Shown here in pieces: positions 42,105 through 51,394 of a DNA stretch of 60,840 nucleotides. Within the stretch, counting starts at the first letter, position 1; each line of letters begins with the position of its first letter. The DNA is from Propionibacteriaceae bacterium. Its GTDB lineage: Bacteria; Actinomycetota; Actinomycetes; Propionibacteriales; Propionibacteriaceae. The position numbers were made by a program, and so were the translations under genes. The stretch is taken from the NCBI GenBank assembly GCA_030538315.1, contig JAUNUF010000008.1, positions 1 to 60,840 on the forward strand, in the 5' to 3' direction. The notes under the pieces are model-generated. The model searched no databases. It had not been told where the DNA came from and was given only the letters and a program-made list of their open reading frames with translations.

Positions 42105-43067
42105 ATGATTCGCACTCCCCTGTCTCCTCAGGCCAAGAAGGAACGCATCGACGCGCTGGCCCAGGCCGGCGCCGTCGGAAAGGTTGATTCCGACGAAGGC
42201 ATCAGCCTCTGGCACAGCGCCTGGCGCCGCCTCCGCCGCAACGCGGTGTTCCTCATTGGCGCCGCGATCATCGTGGCGTTCCTGCTGCTGGCCACCTTCG
42301 CACCCTGGCTGGCGCCACACGACCCCTCCGCTCGGCTGCTCATCGACGAGGTGTCGCGTCAGTCCAACCCGGTGCCCCCACCCCGGCCCGGCTTCCCCCT
42401 CGGTGCAGACGACCGCGGGCGCGACCTGCTGTCCAGGCTCATCGTCGGCTCCCGGCAGACGCTGATGGTGGGCGTGCTCGCCACGCTGGGCGGCCTGGTG
42501 GGCGGCGTGACGCTCGGCACCCTGGCTGGCGCCTTCGGCGGCTGGGTCGACGCCGTGGTGATGCGCATCGTCGACGTTCTGCTGTCCATCCCATCGCTGC
42601 TGATGGCCTTCAGCATCGCGGCGCTGTTCGCGCACCCGTCGCAGTGGACGCTCATCGTGGCGATCGCCATCGTCCAGGTGCCCATCTTCGCGCGGCTGCT
42701 GCGCGGCACCATGCTGGCGCAGCGGCACAGCGACCACGTGTTGGCCGCCACGGCGTTGGGTGTGCGGAAGGGGCCGATCATCTTCCGACACATGTTGCCC
42801 AACGCGATTGGCCCGGTGATCGTGCAGGCCACGTTGGTGCTGGCCACCGCCATCATCGACGCGGCCGCGCTGTCCTTCCTGGGCCTCGGCAACCCGGATG
42901 ACCGGGTGCCCGAGTGGGGCCAGATGCTGGGCGCCGCCCAGGGCTTCTTCAACACGTTCCCGCACCTGGCCTACTACCCGGCGCTGTGCATCATCGTCGT
43001 CGCCCTCGGCTTCACGCTGGTGGGCGAGTCACTGCGCGAAGCCCTCGACCCCAAGTCCAGACGGTGA
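42105..43067 (+). CDS. ABC transporter permease (DppC-like)
   Basis: Inner-membrane subunit of 320 residues. Preceded by an N-terminal cytoplasmic stretch with AWRRLRRNAVFLIGAAIIV, then PHDPSARLL, PLGADDRGRDLLSRLIVGSRQTL and the EAA-type loop MLAQRHSDHVLAATALGV. Only 7 nt after its partner permease gene. Confidence 0.94.
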   Translation: MIRTPLSPQAKKERIDALAQAGAVGKVDSDEGISLWHSAWRRLRRNAVFLIGAAIIVAFLLLATFAPWLAPHDPSARLLIDEVSRQSNPVPPPRPGFPLGADDRGRDLLSRLIVGSRQTLMVGVLATLGGLVGGVTLGTLAGAFGGWVDAVVMRIVDVLLSIPSLLMAFSIAALFAHPSQWTLIVAIAIVQVPIFARLLRGTMLAQRHSDHVLAATALGVRKGPIIFRHMLPNAIGPVIVQATLVLATAIIDAAALSFLGLGNPDDRVPEWGQMLGAAQGFFNTFPHLAYYPALCIIVVALGFTLVGESLREALDPKSRR

Positions 43068-43075
43068 GGCAGCCA

Positions 43076-44116
43076 ATGACCACCACACAGACCTCCCCCA
43101 CCACCCGCTCGGGCTCCTCCGAGCCGCTCCTGAGCGTCGAGGACCTCACGGTCACGTTCGGCACGAAGGGGCGCCGCCCGTTCACCGCGGTGGATGGCAT
43201 TTCCTTCAGCGTGGCACCGGGCCAAACCGTGGGCCTCGTGGGCGAATCCGGCTGCGGCAAGTCCGTCACATCGCTGGCCATCATGCGGTTGCTGCCCAAG
43301 CGCGGCAACACCGTGACCGGCAGCGTGCGCTTCGGTGGCGAAGACCTGCTGAAGCTCTCCGACAGCCGCATGCGAGACAGGCGCGGCGCCCAACTGGGCA
43401 TGATCTTCCAGGATCCGCTGTCGTCGCTGAACCCGGTGGTGCCACTGGGCGTTCAGGTGGCCGAGGTGATCCAACGCCACAAGGGCGCCAAGCGTGCCGC
43501 CGCCCACAAGGAAGCGGCTGAGATGCTGGACAAGGTGGGCATCCCGGATCCCACCAGGCGGCTGAAGGACTACCCCCACCAACTCTCCGGCGGCATGCGC
43601 CAGCGTGCGCTCATCGCGATGGCGCTGGCATGCGAGCCCCGCCTGCTCATCGCAGACGAGCCCACCACGGCGCTCGACGTGACCATCCAGGCACAGATCC
43701 TGGACCTGCTGCGCGAGCTGGTCACCGATACCGGCACGGCGCTGATCATGATCACCCATGACCTGGGTGTGGTGGCTGGCCTCTGCGATGAGGTCAACGT
43801 GCTCTACGGCGGGCGCATCGTGGAGCGGGCGGAGCGTCACGAGCTCTTCGCCAACCCACGCCACCCCTACACCCACGGCCTCCTGGCCTCCATCCCTCGC
43901 CTCGACCAGCCCCGCGGGCAGCGGCTCTCCCCGGTTCCGGGCTCCGTGGCGGACAACCTGCCGTGGGCCAACGCCTGTGCGTTCGCGCCACGGTGCGCCA
44001 ACGCCGTCGAGACCTGCCTGGAGCGCGCTCCACAGCTGGAGCAGGCTTCGCCCGACGACGCGGGGGCTGCGCCGCACCTGCTTCGTTGCTTCAACCCGAT
44101 GGGAGGCCAAGCATGA
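43076..44116 (+). CDS. Oligopeptide ABC transporter ATP-binding protein (DppD/OppD-like)
   Basis: ATPase of 346 residues from the ATG at 43076. Walker [12 protein letters not shown], signature [15 protein letters not shown], Walker [15 protein letters not shown], and the C-terminal oligo_HPY region with four cysteines ([14 protein letters not shown] and later LLRC) typical of this group, which can carry an iron-sulfur cluster in Opp/Dpp ATPases. Coupled to the next gene by ATGA. Confidence 0.95.
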   Translation: MTTTQTSPTTRSGSSEPLLSVEDLTVTFGTKGRRPFTAVDGISFSVAPGQTVGLVGESGCGKSVTSLAIMRLLPKRGNTVTGSVRFGGEDLLKLSDSRMRDRRGAQLGMIFQDPLSSLNPVVPLGVQVAEVIQRHKGAKRAAAHKEAAEMLDKVGIPDPTRRLKDYPHQLSGGMRQRALIAMALACEPRLLIADEPTTALDVTIQAQILDLLRELVTDTGTALIMITHDLGVVAGLCDEVNVLYGGRIVERAERHELFANPRHPYTHGLLASIPRLDQPRGQRLSPVPGSVADNLPWANACAFAPRCANAVETCLERAPQLEQASPDDAGAAPHLLRCFNPMGGQA

Positions 44117-45225
44117 GCGCCGAACCCCAAGACGTAGCTGAACCCGACGTCCTCGTCGACGTGCGCGGCTTGAAGGTCCACTTCCCCATCAAGCGCGGGG
44201 TGGTCTTCGACCGCACGGTCGGCCACGTGTACGCCGTCGACGGCGTGGATCTGCAGATTCTGCGCGGCGAGACCTACGGGCTGGTCGGCGAATCCGGCTG
44301 CGGCAAGTCCACCCTGGGGCGCGCCGTCCTGCAGTTGGAGCCCCTCACGGCCGGCGAGGTGCTCTTCGACGGCGTGGACCTCGCATCCCTGAAGGGCGAG
44401 AAGCTGCGCACCCAGCGGCGGCACATGCAGATGGTGTTCCAGGATCCGCTGGGCAGCCTGGACCCTCGCCAGACGGTGGAACAGCTCCTGATGGAGGGGC
44501 TGAACGCGCACGGTCTGGCCAAGGGCAACGACGCACGCCAGCGGCTAGCGGACCTGCTGGCCGCCGTCGGCATGCCCCGCACCGCGCTGGGCAAGTACCC
44601 GCACGAGTTCTCGGGCGGTCAGCGGCAGCGCATCGGGATTGCCCGCGCGCTCTCCGTCGACCCCCAGCTGATCGTCGCGGATGAGCCCGTCTCCGCACTC
44701 GATGTGTCCGTGCAGGCGCAGGTGATCAACCTCCTCGAGGACCTTCAGGAGCAGTTCGGGTTGACCTATCTGCTGATCGCCCACGACCTCGCCGTCGTGC
44801 GGCACATCAGTGACCGGATCGGTGTGATGTACCTCGGCTCGATCGTGGAGGAGGCAGATGCGGATGACCTGTACGCAACCCCTCTCCACCCGTACACCCG
44901 GGCTTTGCTGTCTGCGGTGCCGGTGCCGGATCCGGTGGTGGAGGACGGCCGGGAGCACATCCTGCTGGCCGGGGATCTGCCGTCGCCCGCCAACCCGCCG
45001 ACGGGCTGCCGGTTCCACACCCGGTGCCCGTGGCGGCAGGCAACGCGCTGCGACGACGAGCGCCCGGCGCTGCGCACCGTCGATGTGGCTGGTATCCCGG
45101 GCACCCACCGCGTGGCATGCCACTGGGCCGAGCAGATCTTCAGCGGCGAGCTGACGCCGCACGAGGTGGAGCCGGAGTTGGTCGACCCCACCGAGGTGGA
45201 GTCAGGCGGCGCTGTCAGCCAGTGA
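44113..45225 (+). CDS. Oligopeptide ABC transporter ATP-binding protein (DppF/OppF-like)
   Basis: ATPase of 370 residues. Begins with [13 protein letters not shown], Walker [13 protein letters not shown], signature [15 protein letters not shown], Walker [14 protein letters not shown], and the oligo_HPY tail [16 protein letters not shown]. Its 3' end overlaps the convergent ribokinase gene by 11 nt. Confidence 0.95.
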   Translation: MSAEPQDVAEPDVLVDVRGLKVHFPIKRGVVFDRTVGHVYAVDGVDLQILRGETYGLVGESGCGKSTLGRAVLQLEPLTAGEVLFDGVDLASLKGEKLRTQRRHMQMVFQDPLGSLDPRQTVEQLLMEGLNAHGLAKGNDARQRLADLLAAVGMPRTALGKYPHEFSGGQRQRIGIARALSVDPQLIVADEPVSALDVSVQAQVINLLEDLQEQFGLTYLLIAHDLAVVRHISDRIGVMYLGSIVEEADADDLYATPLHPYTRALLSAVPVPDPVVEDGREHILLAGDLPSPANPPTGCRFHTRCPWRQATRCDDERPALRTVDVAGIPGTHRVACHWAEQIFSGELTPHEVEPELVDPTEVESGGAVSQ

Positions 45226-46138
45226 TGTCGCCTTGGAGCGCGGCGAGCACCTCGTCGCGGTAGGGGACGCTCGCGCTGGCCCCCACCCGCGTCACGGCGA
45301 TCGAGCCGGCGGCCATGGCGGTGCGCAGCGCCTCGCTGAGCGGCTCCCCGTCTGCGACGGCGGCGCCGAGGTAACCGGCGAAGACATCCCCGGCTGCGGT
45401 GGTGTCGATCACCTGCACCTTGGCGGCGGCATAGAGTTCGCCGTCGAGATAGGAGCCTCGCTCCCCCAGCGTCAGCAGCACGTTCTGGACGCCCATGGCA
45501 GTGAACGCCGCCGCTGCCTGGCCGAGGCCCTCGCGGGTGTCGGTATCTGCGCCGGTGATGGCGGCGGCTTCGAACTCGTTCGGTGTGACGGCGAACAGCC
45601 CGTCCCACACCTCAGCGGTGAGCGCATCTGCCGCCGGGGCGGGCGCCGGGTCCAAGATCACGCGCATCCCAAGCTCCTTGCCGGTGGCGATGGCGCGCTC
45701 CACCGTGGGGAACGGCACCTCGAGCTGAACCAGCAGTACGTCTCCCGCCTGGGCGACGGCGCGGAGCTGCTCGTCTGCCAGCTCAGGGGTGAGGTGGCCG
45801 TTGGCCAGCGGCACCACGACGATGTCGTTCTGGCCGGCGGCATCCACCCGGATGTGCGCCACCCCGGTGCGGTCGTCCACGCGGCTCACGCCGTCGGTGG
45901 AGATGCCCTCGGTTTCCAGGTTGGCCCACACCATGTCGCCGAACACGTCCGTGCCGATGCAGCCAATGATCACGGTCTGCGCTCCGGCCCGCGCGGCGGC
46001 GACGGCCTGGTTGGCCCCCTTGCCACCGGGAATGGTCTCGAAACGGGTGCCCAGCACAGTCTCGCCAGGCTTGGGCAGCGGGCTGGCGAACGCCGTGACG
46101 TCCATGGTCAGGGAACCTACGATGATGACTTTGCCCAT
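45215..46138 (-). CDS. rbsK: Ribokinase (PfkB family)
   Basis: Sugar kinase of 307 residues from the ATG at 46138. [13 protein letters not shown] at the start, the [16 protein letters not shown] block near residue 40, and the catalytic [14 protein letters not shown] near residue 250 with the base Asp. Converts ribose to ribose 5-phosphate; PfkB relatives with other sugars are possible because no rbs transport genes are present. Convergent with the ABC importer operon. Confidence 0.88.
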   Translation of the reverse strand: MGKVIIVGSLTMDVTAFASPLPKPGETVLGTRFETIPGGKGANQAVAAARAGAQTVIIGCIGTDVFGDMVWANLETEGISTDGVSRVDDRTGVAHIRVDAAGQNDIVVVPLANGHLTPELADEQLRAVAQAGDVLLVQLEVPFPTVERAIATGKELGMRVILDPAPAPAADALTAEVWDGLFAVTPNEFEAAAITGADTDTREGLGQAAAAFTAMGVQNVLLTLGERGSYLDGELYAAAKVQVIDTTAAGDVFAGYLGAAVADGEPLSEALRTAMAAGSIAVTRVGASASVPYRDEVLAALQGDITG

Positions 46139-46197
46139 GTTTCTCCTCGTCGAGCACACGTTGAAGGCCAATGTGTGGACAAGGATAGTGGAGCGGG

Positions 46198-47085
46198 TCA
46201 GTCCACCATCGCGCGGCGGGGAACAACACTCATCGCCACCGTGGCATCAGGCTCAGCAACGGGCGGCTCAGGCTCTGCGGGGCCGGGCGCGAGGAGGTCG
46301 ACGATGAACGCCGCGGTGGGCCGCTCGTCGGGATTCTTGGCGAGGCAGTCCGTGATGAGGCTCTTGAGCTCCGGCGGGGTATCGCCCGGGAGCGACGGCG
46401 GCTCATCCTGAACGTGGGCCAGCGCCGTGGCGATGGGCGTCTGCCGGACGAAGGGCTTCTCACCGGTGAGCATCTCGAAGCCGAGCACACCCAAGCCGTA
46501 GACGTCCGACGGCGGGCCGGCCTCCTGCCCCAGCGCCTGCTCGGGGCTGAGGTAGTGAGCGGTGCCGAGCACCTGGCCGGTCATGGTCTGGGAGAAGCTG
46601 CCGACCGAACGCGCGATGCCGAAATCCGTGAGCTTGGCTCCGGTCTCGGGCACCATCACGTTGGCGGGCTTGATGTCGCGGTGGATGATCTGTGCCTCGT
46701 GCGCGACGACCAGCGCCTGGGCCATCTCGTAGAGGATGGTGCGCACCTGATCCGGCGGGAGCGGACCGCGGGACAGGACGGCGCCGAGGGTGGGGCCGTC
46801 GATGAACTCCATCACGAGGCAGGAGAGACCGCCGTCCTCGACGTAGTCATGCACAGTGACGATGTTGGGGTGCTCCACCTGGGCGGCGAACTTGGCCTCG
46901 GAGCGGAACCGCTCCACCAGCGCGTGCTCCTCCTGGGTGTGGGGATGCATGATCTTCAGCGCAACGCGACGCTCCAGCACGTCGTCGAAACCATCCCAGA
47001 CCTGGCCCATGCCGCCAGAAGCAACGTGACCGATCAGCCGGTACCGATCAGCCAGTACCACCCGGGGACGAAGACGCTCCACCAA
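46198..47085 (-). CDS. Soluble serine/threonine protein kinase (Hanks type)
   Basis: Kinase of 295 residues with every catalytic element: Gly-loop ASGGMGQVWDG, VALKIM lysine, HRDIKPANVM, DFGIARSVG, GTAHYLSPEQ and PSDVYGLGVLGFEML. Only about 30 residues follow the kinase domain; there is no transmembrane helix and no PASTA or sensor domain, unlike PknB. It therefore probably acts in the cytoplasm on soluble partners. Substrates unknown. Confidence 0.94.
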   Translation of the reverse strand: MVERLRPRVVLADRYRLIGHVASGGMGQVWDGFDDVLERRVALKIMHPHTQEEHALVERFRSEAKFAAQVEHPNIVTVHDYVEDGGLSCLVMEFIDGPTLGAVLSRGPLPPDQVRTILYEMAQALVVAHEAQIIHRDIKPANVMVPETGAKLTDFGIARSVGSFSQTMTGQVLGTAHYLSPEQALGQEAGPPSDVYGLGVLGFEMLTGEKPFVRQTPIATALAHVQDEPPSLPGDTPPELKSLITDCLAKNPDERPTAAFIVDLLAPGPAEPEPPVAEPDATVAMSVVPRRAMVD

Positions 47086-47198
47086 AAACCTCCGACGCGC
47101 CGCGAAACAACGCGGCGAACGGCCTGATCATACGCTGTTTCACCGCTTTGTTGTGCATCGGGTAGCCGGCCAACCGGGCGCTCCTTACACTGGCGTCC

Positions 47199-47648
47199 AT
47201 GGCAGCCCCTGAACTGCGGTTCCGCACCGTGATCGTCCCCTTCGGCCCCGCCGCCGCCATCATGCTGACGGAGGAACAGGCCAGCCAACTGTCGTCGGCG
47301 AAGACGCCCGCTGTCATCGTGACCGTGGGCGAGCGCTCGGCTCGGCTGCGCGTGACGCGGATGGGCGGGCCGGTGTGCATCGGCCTGAGTAAGGCCTCCC
47401 GCGCCGCGCTGGGCGTGGAACTGGGCGACGAGGTGGAGGTCACCGTCGCGCTCGACACAGCGGAGCGCACGGTGGACATCCCGCCCCTGCTGGCTGAGGC
47501 CTTGGAGGCCGATCCCGCGGTGAAGGCTGCGTTCGACGCGTTGAGCTACACGCGGCGCAAGGAGATCGCGGTGTCGATTGCGGAGGCGAAGCAGGAGGCC
47601 ACGCGGCTCCGCCGCCTCGAGAAGGCACTGTCCGAGCTGCGCGGATAA
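47199..47648 (+). CDS. DUF1905/YdeI (OmdA) family protein
   Basis: Cytoplasmic protein of 149 residues. N-terminal beta-rich DUF1905 part (VRTVIV-like strands, GGPVCIGLSKASRAALGVELGDEVEVTV) and C-terminal YdeI/OmpD-associated helical part (LAEALEADPAVKAAFDALSYTRRKEIAVSIAEAKQEATRLRRLEKAL). Biochemical role unknown; members are linked to stress and peptide resistance in other bacteria. Confidence 0.85.
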   Translation: MAAPELRFRTVIVPFGPAAAIMLTEEQASQLSSAKTPAVIVTVGERSARLRVTRMGGPVCIGLSKASRAALGVELGDEVEVTVALDTAERTVDIPPLLAEALEADPAVKAAFDALSYTRRKEIAVSIAEAKQEATRLRRLEKALSELRG

Positions 47649-47660
47649 CAGGACAGTGTC

Positions 47661-47701
47661 TTTCCTGCACATCTCCGCCATGCGGCGACATGTGCAGGAA
47701 A
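47661..47701. repeat. Hairpin between convergent genes
   Basis: TTTCCTGCACAT (47661-47672) and ATGTGCAGGAAA (47690-47701) are perfect complements, with a second small CGCC/CGGCG stem inside. It sits between two convergent stop codons. The lack of a T-run on the correct side of either strand argues against a classical terminator. Confidence 0.6.
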
Positions 47702-47716
47702 AACGCAGGGTTAGTT

Positions 47717-48505
47717 TCAGGCGATGATCTGGAACGAGCCGCCCAGCGAATCCGCGACGGTGGCCACGCGGCCAAACGGGGAGTCGATGGGGCCGTCCAG
47801 CAGCGAGCCGCCGAGTTCTTGGATGCGCGCAACGGTGGCGTCTGCATCCTCGACCTTGAAGTAGACGCGCCAGAAGGAGGGCACACCCTCGGGAAGCCAG
47901 GCGTTTGCCTCGCACAAACCAGCCGTGGCCGCTTCCCCGGCGAAGTTGGTGGCGTACCGGCCGTAGTTGTCCGGCGCTTCCGAATCCCCGGCGTCGCCCT
48001 GCATGGGCACGTTGTCCCAGCCCAGCACCGCCGCGTAGAAGGCCGCGTCCGCGTCGTAATCCTTGGTGAGAGTTTCGAACCAGGTGGAGGCGCCGGGCCG
48101 ACCCTCAGTGTCGAACCCGTCGAAGGTGTCGCTCTGCCAGAGGCCGAAAGCAGCACCGGAGGGTGCGGCGACGATGGCCATTGAACCCATGTCGCCGATC
48201 TGCATGGGCGGCACGAAGACCGTACCGCCGTTCTCGGCGACCTTCTCGAGAGCGCCAGCGATGTCGTCGGTCTTGAGGTAGATGGTCCAGGCGACGGGGA
48301 GGGACTCGTCGAGATTGCCCTCCATGTCCATGTTGAGGCCCAACCCGCCGATGGGGAAACCGGCGTCGATCATCTGGTAGTTGCCGAACTCGGGCCCGGT
48401 GGTGGTGAAGTCCCAGCCGAAGAGGTCGCGGTAGAACGCCATCGACTTGTCGAGGTCAGTGGTGCCGAGGTCGATCCAGGTGGGCGATCCGATGGTGGGG
48501 GCCAT
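47717..48505 (-). CDS. Two-domain VOC (glyoxalase/bleomycin resistance-like) protein
   Basis: Protein of 262 residues from the ATG at 48505 with two VOC modules: residues about 5-125 (WIDLGTTDLDKSMAFYRDLFGWDF...FGLWQSDTF) and 135-260 (WFETLTKDYDADAAFYAAVLGWDNV...VARIQELGGSLLDGPIDSPFGRVATVADSLGGSFQII). Typical of actinobacterial VOC proteins annotated as hydroxylases or antibiotic-binding proteins. Activity unknown. Confidence 0.88.
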   Translation of the reverse strand: MAPTIGSPTWIDLGTTDLDKSMAFYRDLFGWDFTTTGPEFGNYQMIDAGFPIGGLGLNMDMEGNLDESLPVAWTIYLKTDDIAGALEKVAENGGTVFVPPMQIGDMGSMAIVAAPSGAAFGLWQSDTFDGFDTEGRPGASTWFETLTKDYDADAAFYAAVLGWDNVPMQGDAGDSEAPDNYGRYATNFAGEAATAGLCEANAWLPEGVPSFWRVYFKVEDADATVARIQELGGSLLDGPIDSPFGRVATVADSLGGSFQIIA

Positions 48506-48600
48506 GGCGGTGATCCGTTCTGCGCGGTAGTCAGGAGGTGCTCGCAGCGAGCGCCTCATCGTATTCGTCGCGGCCCTGCCAAGGCCATAGCTGCGGTCAC

Positions 48601-48614
48601 TTGATGTGGGTCAA
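48601..48614 (+). promoter_or_regulatory. FNR/CRP-like box upstream of small gene
   Basis: TTGATGTGGGTCAA is TTGAT-N4-GTCAA, one change from the FNR consensus TTGAT-N4-ATCAA. A CATAAC -10-like hexamer follows at about 48634, placing the box centre near -39, where an activator contacts RNA polymerase. Confidence 0.45.
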
Positions 48615-48669
48615 GGACGACTTCGGCCGCTGGCCATAACGTCGTGCTCACCGAACCTGAAAGGAAACC

Positions 48670-48930
48670 ATGACCGAGCAAGCACTTGCCAAGGCCTCCG
48701 AGTTGGCGCCCATCATCGAGCGCGTTCACGGCGAGCATCACCCCGAACTCACCCGCGTGCGCGAGCTCACCGAGCTCATTGCCAACGCCGACGGCGCGGA
48801 TGTGGCGCCCTACTTCGCGGAGCTGCGCACCGTGACCAGCAACTACGCCATCCCCGATGATGTCTGCGAGACCTTCGAGGCGACGTACGCGGCCCTGGAA
48901 CAGGCCGAGTCAGAGCTGGTCAACCAGTAG
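48670..48930 (+). CDS. Small helical protein with HHE-like motif
   Basis: Protein of 86 residues, mostly alpha-helical and acidic. ERVHGEHHPELTRVRELTELI near residue 18 resembles the first helix of hemerythrin-like HHE domains, but only this motif is present, so a full di-iron site cannot be formed by one chain. AAAGGAAACC gives a ribosome site. An FNR-like box precedes it, so expression may rise without oxygen or with nitric oxide. Confidence 0.65.
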   Translation: MTEQALAKASELAPIIERVHGEHHPELTRVRELTELIANADGADVAPYFAELRTVTSNYAIPDDVCETFEATYAALEQAESELVNQ

Positions 48931-48942
48931 GCTCCTCCGGGC

Positions 48943-49395
48943 TCATGCCTTCCGGTCGAGGCTGACGCCGGGATGCGAGTCCTCGAATGACTCGTCATCC
49001 CGCCAGCCACGGCGGATGAGCTCACGCAGCACATCAAGATCCACGTCCTCAAGCTTGTTGAGGTATAGGCACCCCTTGCCGACACGATGCTTGCCCAGCT
49101 TCTCCAGCAGATCCGTATTGGTTCCGTAGAGCGTCAACCCGTACAGGGTCAGCGCCGCCTTGCGCGGACTGAACCCCACCTGGAACATCTCGCCGGAATG
49201 ACCGCTGGCGTAGGTGTACGCGACCCGGCCGAAGCCCACCATCGAGGCTCCCCACATGACCGGCTCCTCCCCTGTCTCCTCATGGAACAGGTCGAGCAGC
49301 GCCAAGCCCTGCTCACGACGACGCTCTGGCTCAACCGAGTGGAGGAAGTCCAGGACCGATTGATCGGTCACCTTGGTCTTGGGTTCATAGGCCAT
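48943..49395 (-). CDS. DUF1801 family protein
   Basis: Soluble protein of 150 residues. SVLDFLHSVEPERRREQGLALLDLFHEETGEEPVMWGASMVGFGRVAYTYASG is the DUF1801 core, followed by VGFSPRKAALTLYG and YLNKLEDVDLDVLRELIRRGW. Structure in relatives is a split beta-alpha fold; function unknown. Confidence 0.85.
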   Translation of the reverse strand: MAYEPKTKVTDQSVLDFLHSVEPERRREQGLALLDLFHEETGEEPVMWGASMVGFGRVAYTYASGHSGEMFQVGFSPRKAALTLYGLTLYGTNTDLLEKLGKHRVGKGCLYLNKLEDVDLDVLRELIRRGWRDDESFEDSHPGVSLDRKA

Positions 49396-49417
49396 GGTGC
49401 CGACACTAGCGCCTGAT

Positions 49418-50599
49418 CTAGCCGCGCTTGGCTGTGATTCGGAAGCGCTTCGCGGTCAGCGTGACGGGGCCTTCCGGGAGCCGCGAGGCATCGAAGGCGG
49501 CCGGCCGGTCCCAGGGAACGAGTGCCAGGTATTCGTCGAGGGCTTCCGGGCTCTCGAAACCCATCTCCCCCGCCCACTCCTCAGCATCCACAACGCCAAG
49601 ACCGGCCGCCTCGATGAGGGTGCGCTGATGCTCCAGAGTTGCCTGGGGGTAGGCGGGCTCACCGCCGAAGATCTCGCGCAACTCGGGTAGTTCGGTGCCG
49701 TCGACCTGCTGGGTGAGGAAGATGCCACCGGGCGCGAGCACGCGCGCCAGTTCCTGCGCGTCGATGGCCTCGTGCCGGTTCATGATCAGGTCGAAGCCGC
49801 CCGAGGCGGCCGGAAGCTCCTCCTCCGTTTCGGGGTCGTAGGCCAAGACCTGGACTCCCCACTCGGCGAGGTTCTCCATCGCGACAGGGACGTTGGGCGC
49901 CCAGCCCTCCGTCGCCACCACCTCGGGCCAGGGCTTGGGCAACTGCTGCAGGAGCGCGATGAGGCGTTCGCCACCGCCCGTTCCCATGTCCAGCACGCGG
50001 GTGGCGCGCCCCATGGCCTCCAGGCACATCGCCTCGAAATCCCACGGCGGCTCATCCGCCCACATGCGGCCGTCCAGGCGGGAGAAGTCCCAACCCACCA
50101 TGTCCGTGTCGAATTCCGCCGGGGCGACGGTGCCCTCCCAGCGCACCTCGCCGTCGACGAGCTGATCCGTGGGCTGGAGCCCCAGCTTCTGAGCAATGCG
50201 CTGCGACGCAGCGTGGTGCGGATGGATGTGCGCCACCAGAGCGGTCACGCCGCGGGCGCGCAGGTCGTCGATGAAGAGCAGCATGGCCGAGGAGGCGTGG
50301 CCCTGAGCCTGCCAGGGCTGGCCGATCACCCAGGCGACTTCAGTGGCCTCCCCGCTGGCGGGGATGGTGGCCTGCACGTAGCCGATGGGGTCGCCGTCGA
50401 GGATGACCAGGTGATTGAGCCACTGCTCGCTGCCGTCAGAGGGCCCGCCCAGCACCTGGAAGCTGTACTGATTCTGCAGCTGTTCGAGCGTGGGCGGCTC
50501 GCCGCCGGTGAACTCGTAGAGCGAGGGGTGCGAGAGGACGCGCGCCATCGCGGGTGCATCGTCGATGGTGAGGGGGCGCAGCGAGAGGTGATTCGGCAC
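49418..50599 (-). CDS. Fusion of GNAT acetyltransferase and SAM-dependent methyltransferase
   Basis: Protein of 393 residues. The first 165 residues are a GNAT domain (LRPLTIDDAPAMARVL, EVAWVIGQPWQAQGHASSAMLLFIDDL, HPHHAASQRIAQKLGL). From about 175 onward is a class I methyltransferase with SAM motif RVLDMGTGGGERLIALL, motif II-like FDLIMNRHEAID and LARVLAPGGIFLTQQVDG. Both catalytic folds look intact. The methyltransferase half resembles rRNA/antibiotic-type stand-alone proteins; the substrate is unknown. Confidence 0.85.
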   Translation of the reverse strand: MPNHLSLRPLTIDDAPAMARVLSHPSLYEFTGGEPPTLEQLQNQYSFQVLGGPSDGSEQWLNHLVILDGDPIGYVQATIPASGEATEVAWVIGQPWQAQGHASSAMLLFIDDLRARGVTALVAHIHPHHAASQRIAQKLGLQPTDQLVDGEVRWEGTVAPAEFDTDMVGWDFSRLDGRMWADEPPWDFEAMCLEAMGRATRVLDMGTGGGERLIALLQQLPKPWPEVVATEGWAPNVPVAMENLAEWGVQVLAYDPETEEELPAASGGFDLIMNRHEAIDAQELARVLAPGGIFLTQQVDGTELPELREIFGGEPAYPQATLEHQRTLIEAAGLGVVDAEEWAGEMGFESPEALDEYLALVPWDRPAAFDASRLPEGPVTLTAKRFRITAKRG

Positions 50600-50625
50600 C
50601 CGCTCATCTCAGCATCCCTGCGGGG

Positions 50626-51369
50626 TCACCCGCCAGCGGAACGCAGCCGTTCGAGGTCGCGGCGGATGTAGCGCAGGTGCGCCCACTCCTCTTCGAGGAT
50701 GACGCGGATGCAGTCGCCGACGGTGGGGCGCCAGTCATCACCGCCCCATGGGTTGGCACGTTCCTCGGCGAGCAGTCCTGGTGTGACGTCGGCGAGGAAG
50801 TCGGTCACCATCTCTTGGCGTTCGGCGCGGACGTGCAGGATTTCGTCGTAGCTGATGTCGCCGTCGCGGAAGACGGACATGTCGAAGCCCATGTCAGCCG
50901 CCCCGGTGAAGATGAGCCCGATCTCGTGGAGCGGCTGCTTTTCGCCGAGGATGCTGCCGCGCAGCCAGGTGTCGGTGGCCAGGATGAGGTGCCGGAGCGT
51001 CTGGGACAGCGACCATTCGTCGGGGACATGGGCGTCGATCAGCTCGGCTGGCGTCTCGGCGACGGTGTCAGCCCAGGCGCGCTGGACGGCCTCCCAGCCT
51101 TCGCGAAGCCCCTCCGGCGTCTCTGCCTTCTGGAGCTCACGGCCGGGGAACCGCCGGTTGAGCTCGGCGTCGACGAGCGGCACCACGTCGATTCCGTTGA
51201 CGATGAGGGTGCCGAAGAAAAGGTCGTGGCTGTCAATGTCGAGCCCGCCCACGTCCACTGCGCGCATGGTGACGTTGCTGAGATCGGAATTGCGGAAGGT
51301 GGCGCCCTTGAGGCTTACCCGGTCGAAGGCTCCGCCTTCGAACTCCTTGGTGCGGGAGTAGGTGGTCAT
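50626..51369 (-). CDS. DinB-superfamily protein with pentapeptide-like N-terminus
   Basis: Protein of 247 residues. Residues about 8-50 follow a pentapeptide-repeat rhythm (GGAFDRVSLKGATFRNSDLSNVTMRAVDVGGLDIDS); the rest is a DinB four-helix bundle with DEWSLSQTLRHLILATDTWL near residue 118 and EEEWAHLRYIRRDL near 228, which supply the metal-binding histidines. DinB proteins include mycothiol or bacillithiol transferases, so thiol-dependent detoxification is plausible. Confidence 0.82.
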   Translation of the reverse strand: MTTYSRTKEFEGGAFDRVSLKGATFRNSDLSNVTMRAVDVGGLDIDSHDLFFGTLIVNGIDVVPLVDAELNRRFPGRELQKAETPEGLREGWEAVQRAWADTVAETPAELIDAHVPDEWSLSQTLRHLILATDTWLRGSILGEKQPLHEIGLIFTGAADMGFDMSVFRDGDISYDEILHVRAERQEMVTDFLADVTPGLLAEERANPWGGDDWRPTVGDCIRVILEEEWAHLRYIRRDLERLRSAGG

Positions 51370-51394
51370 GGGTCCATTGTCATGGAACGGGGAG

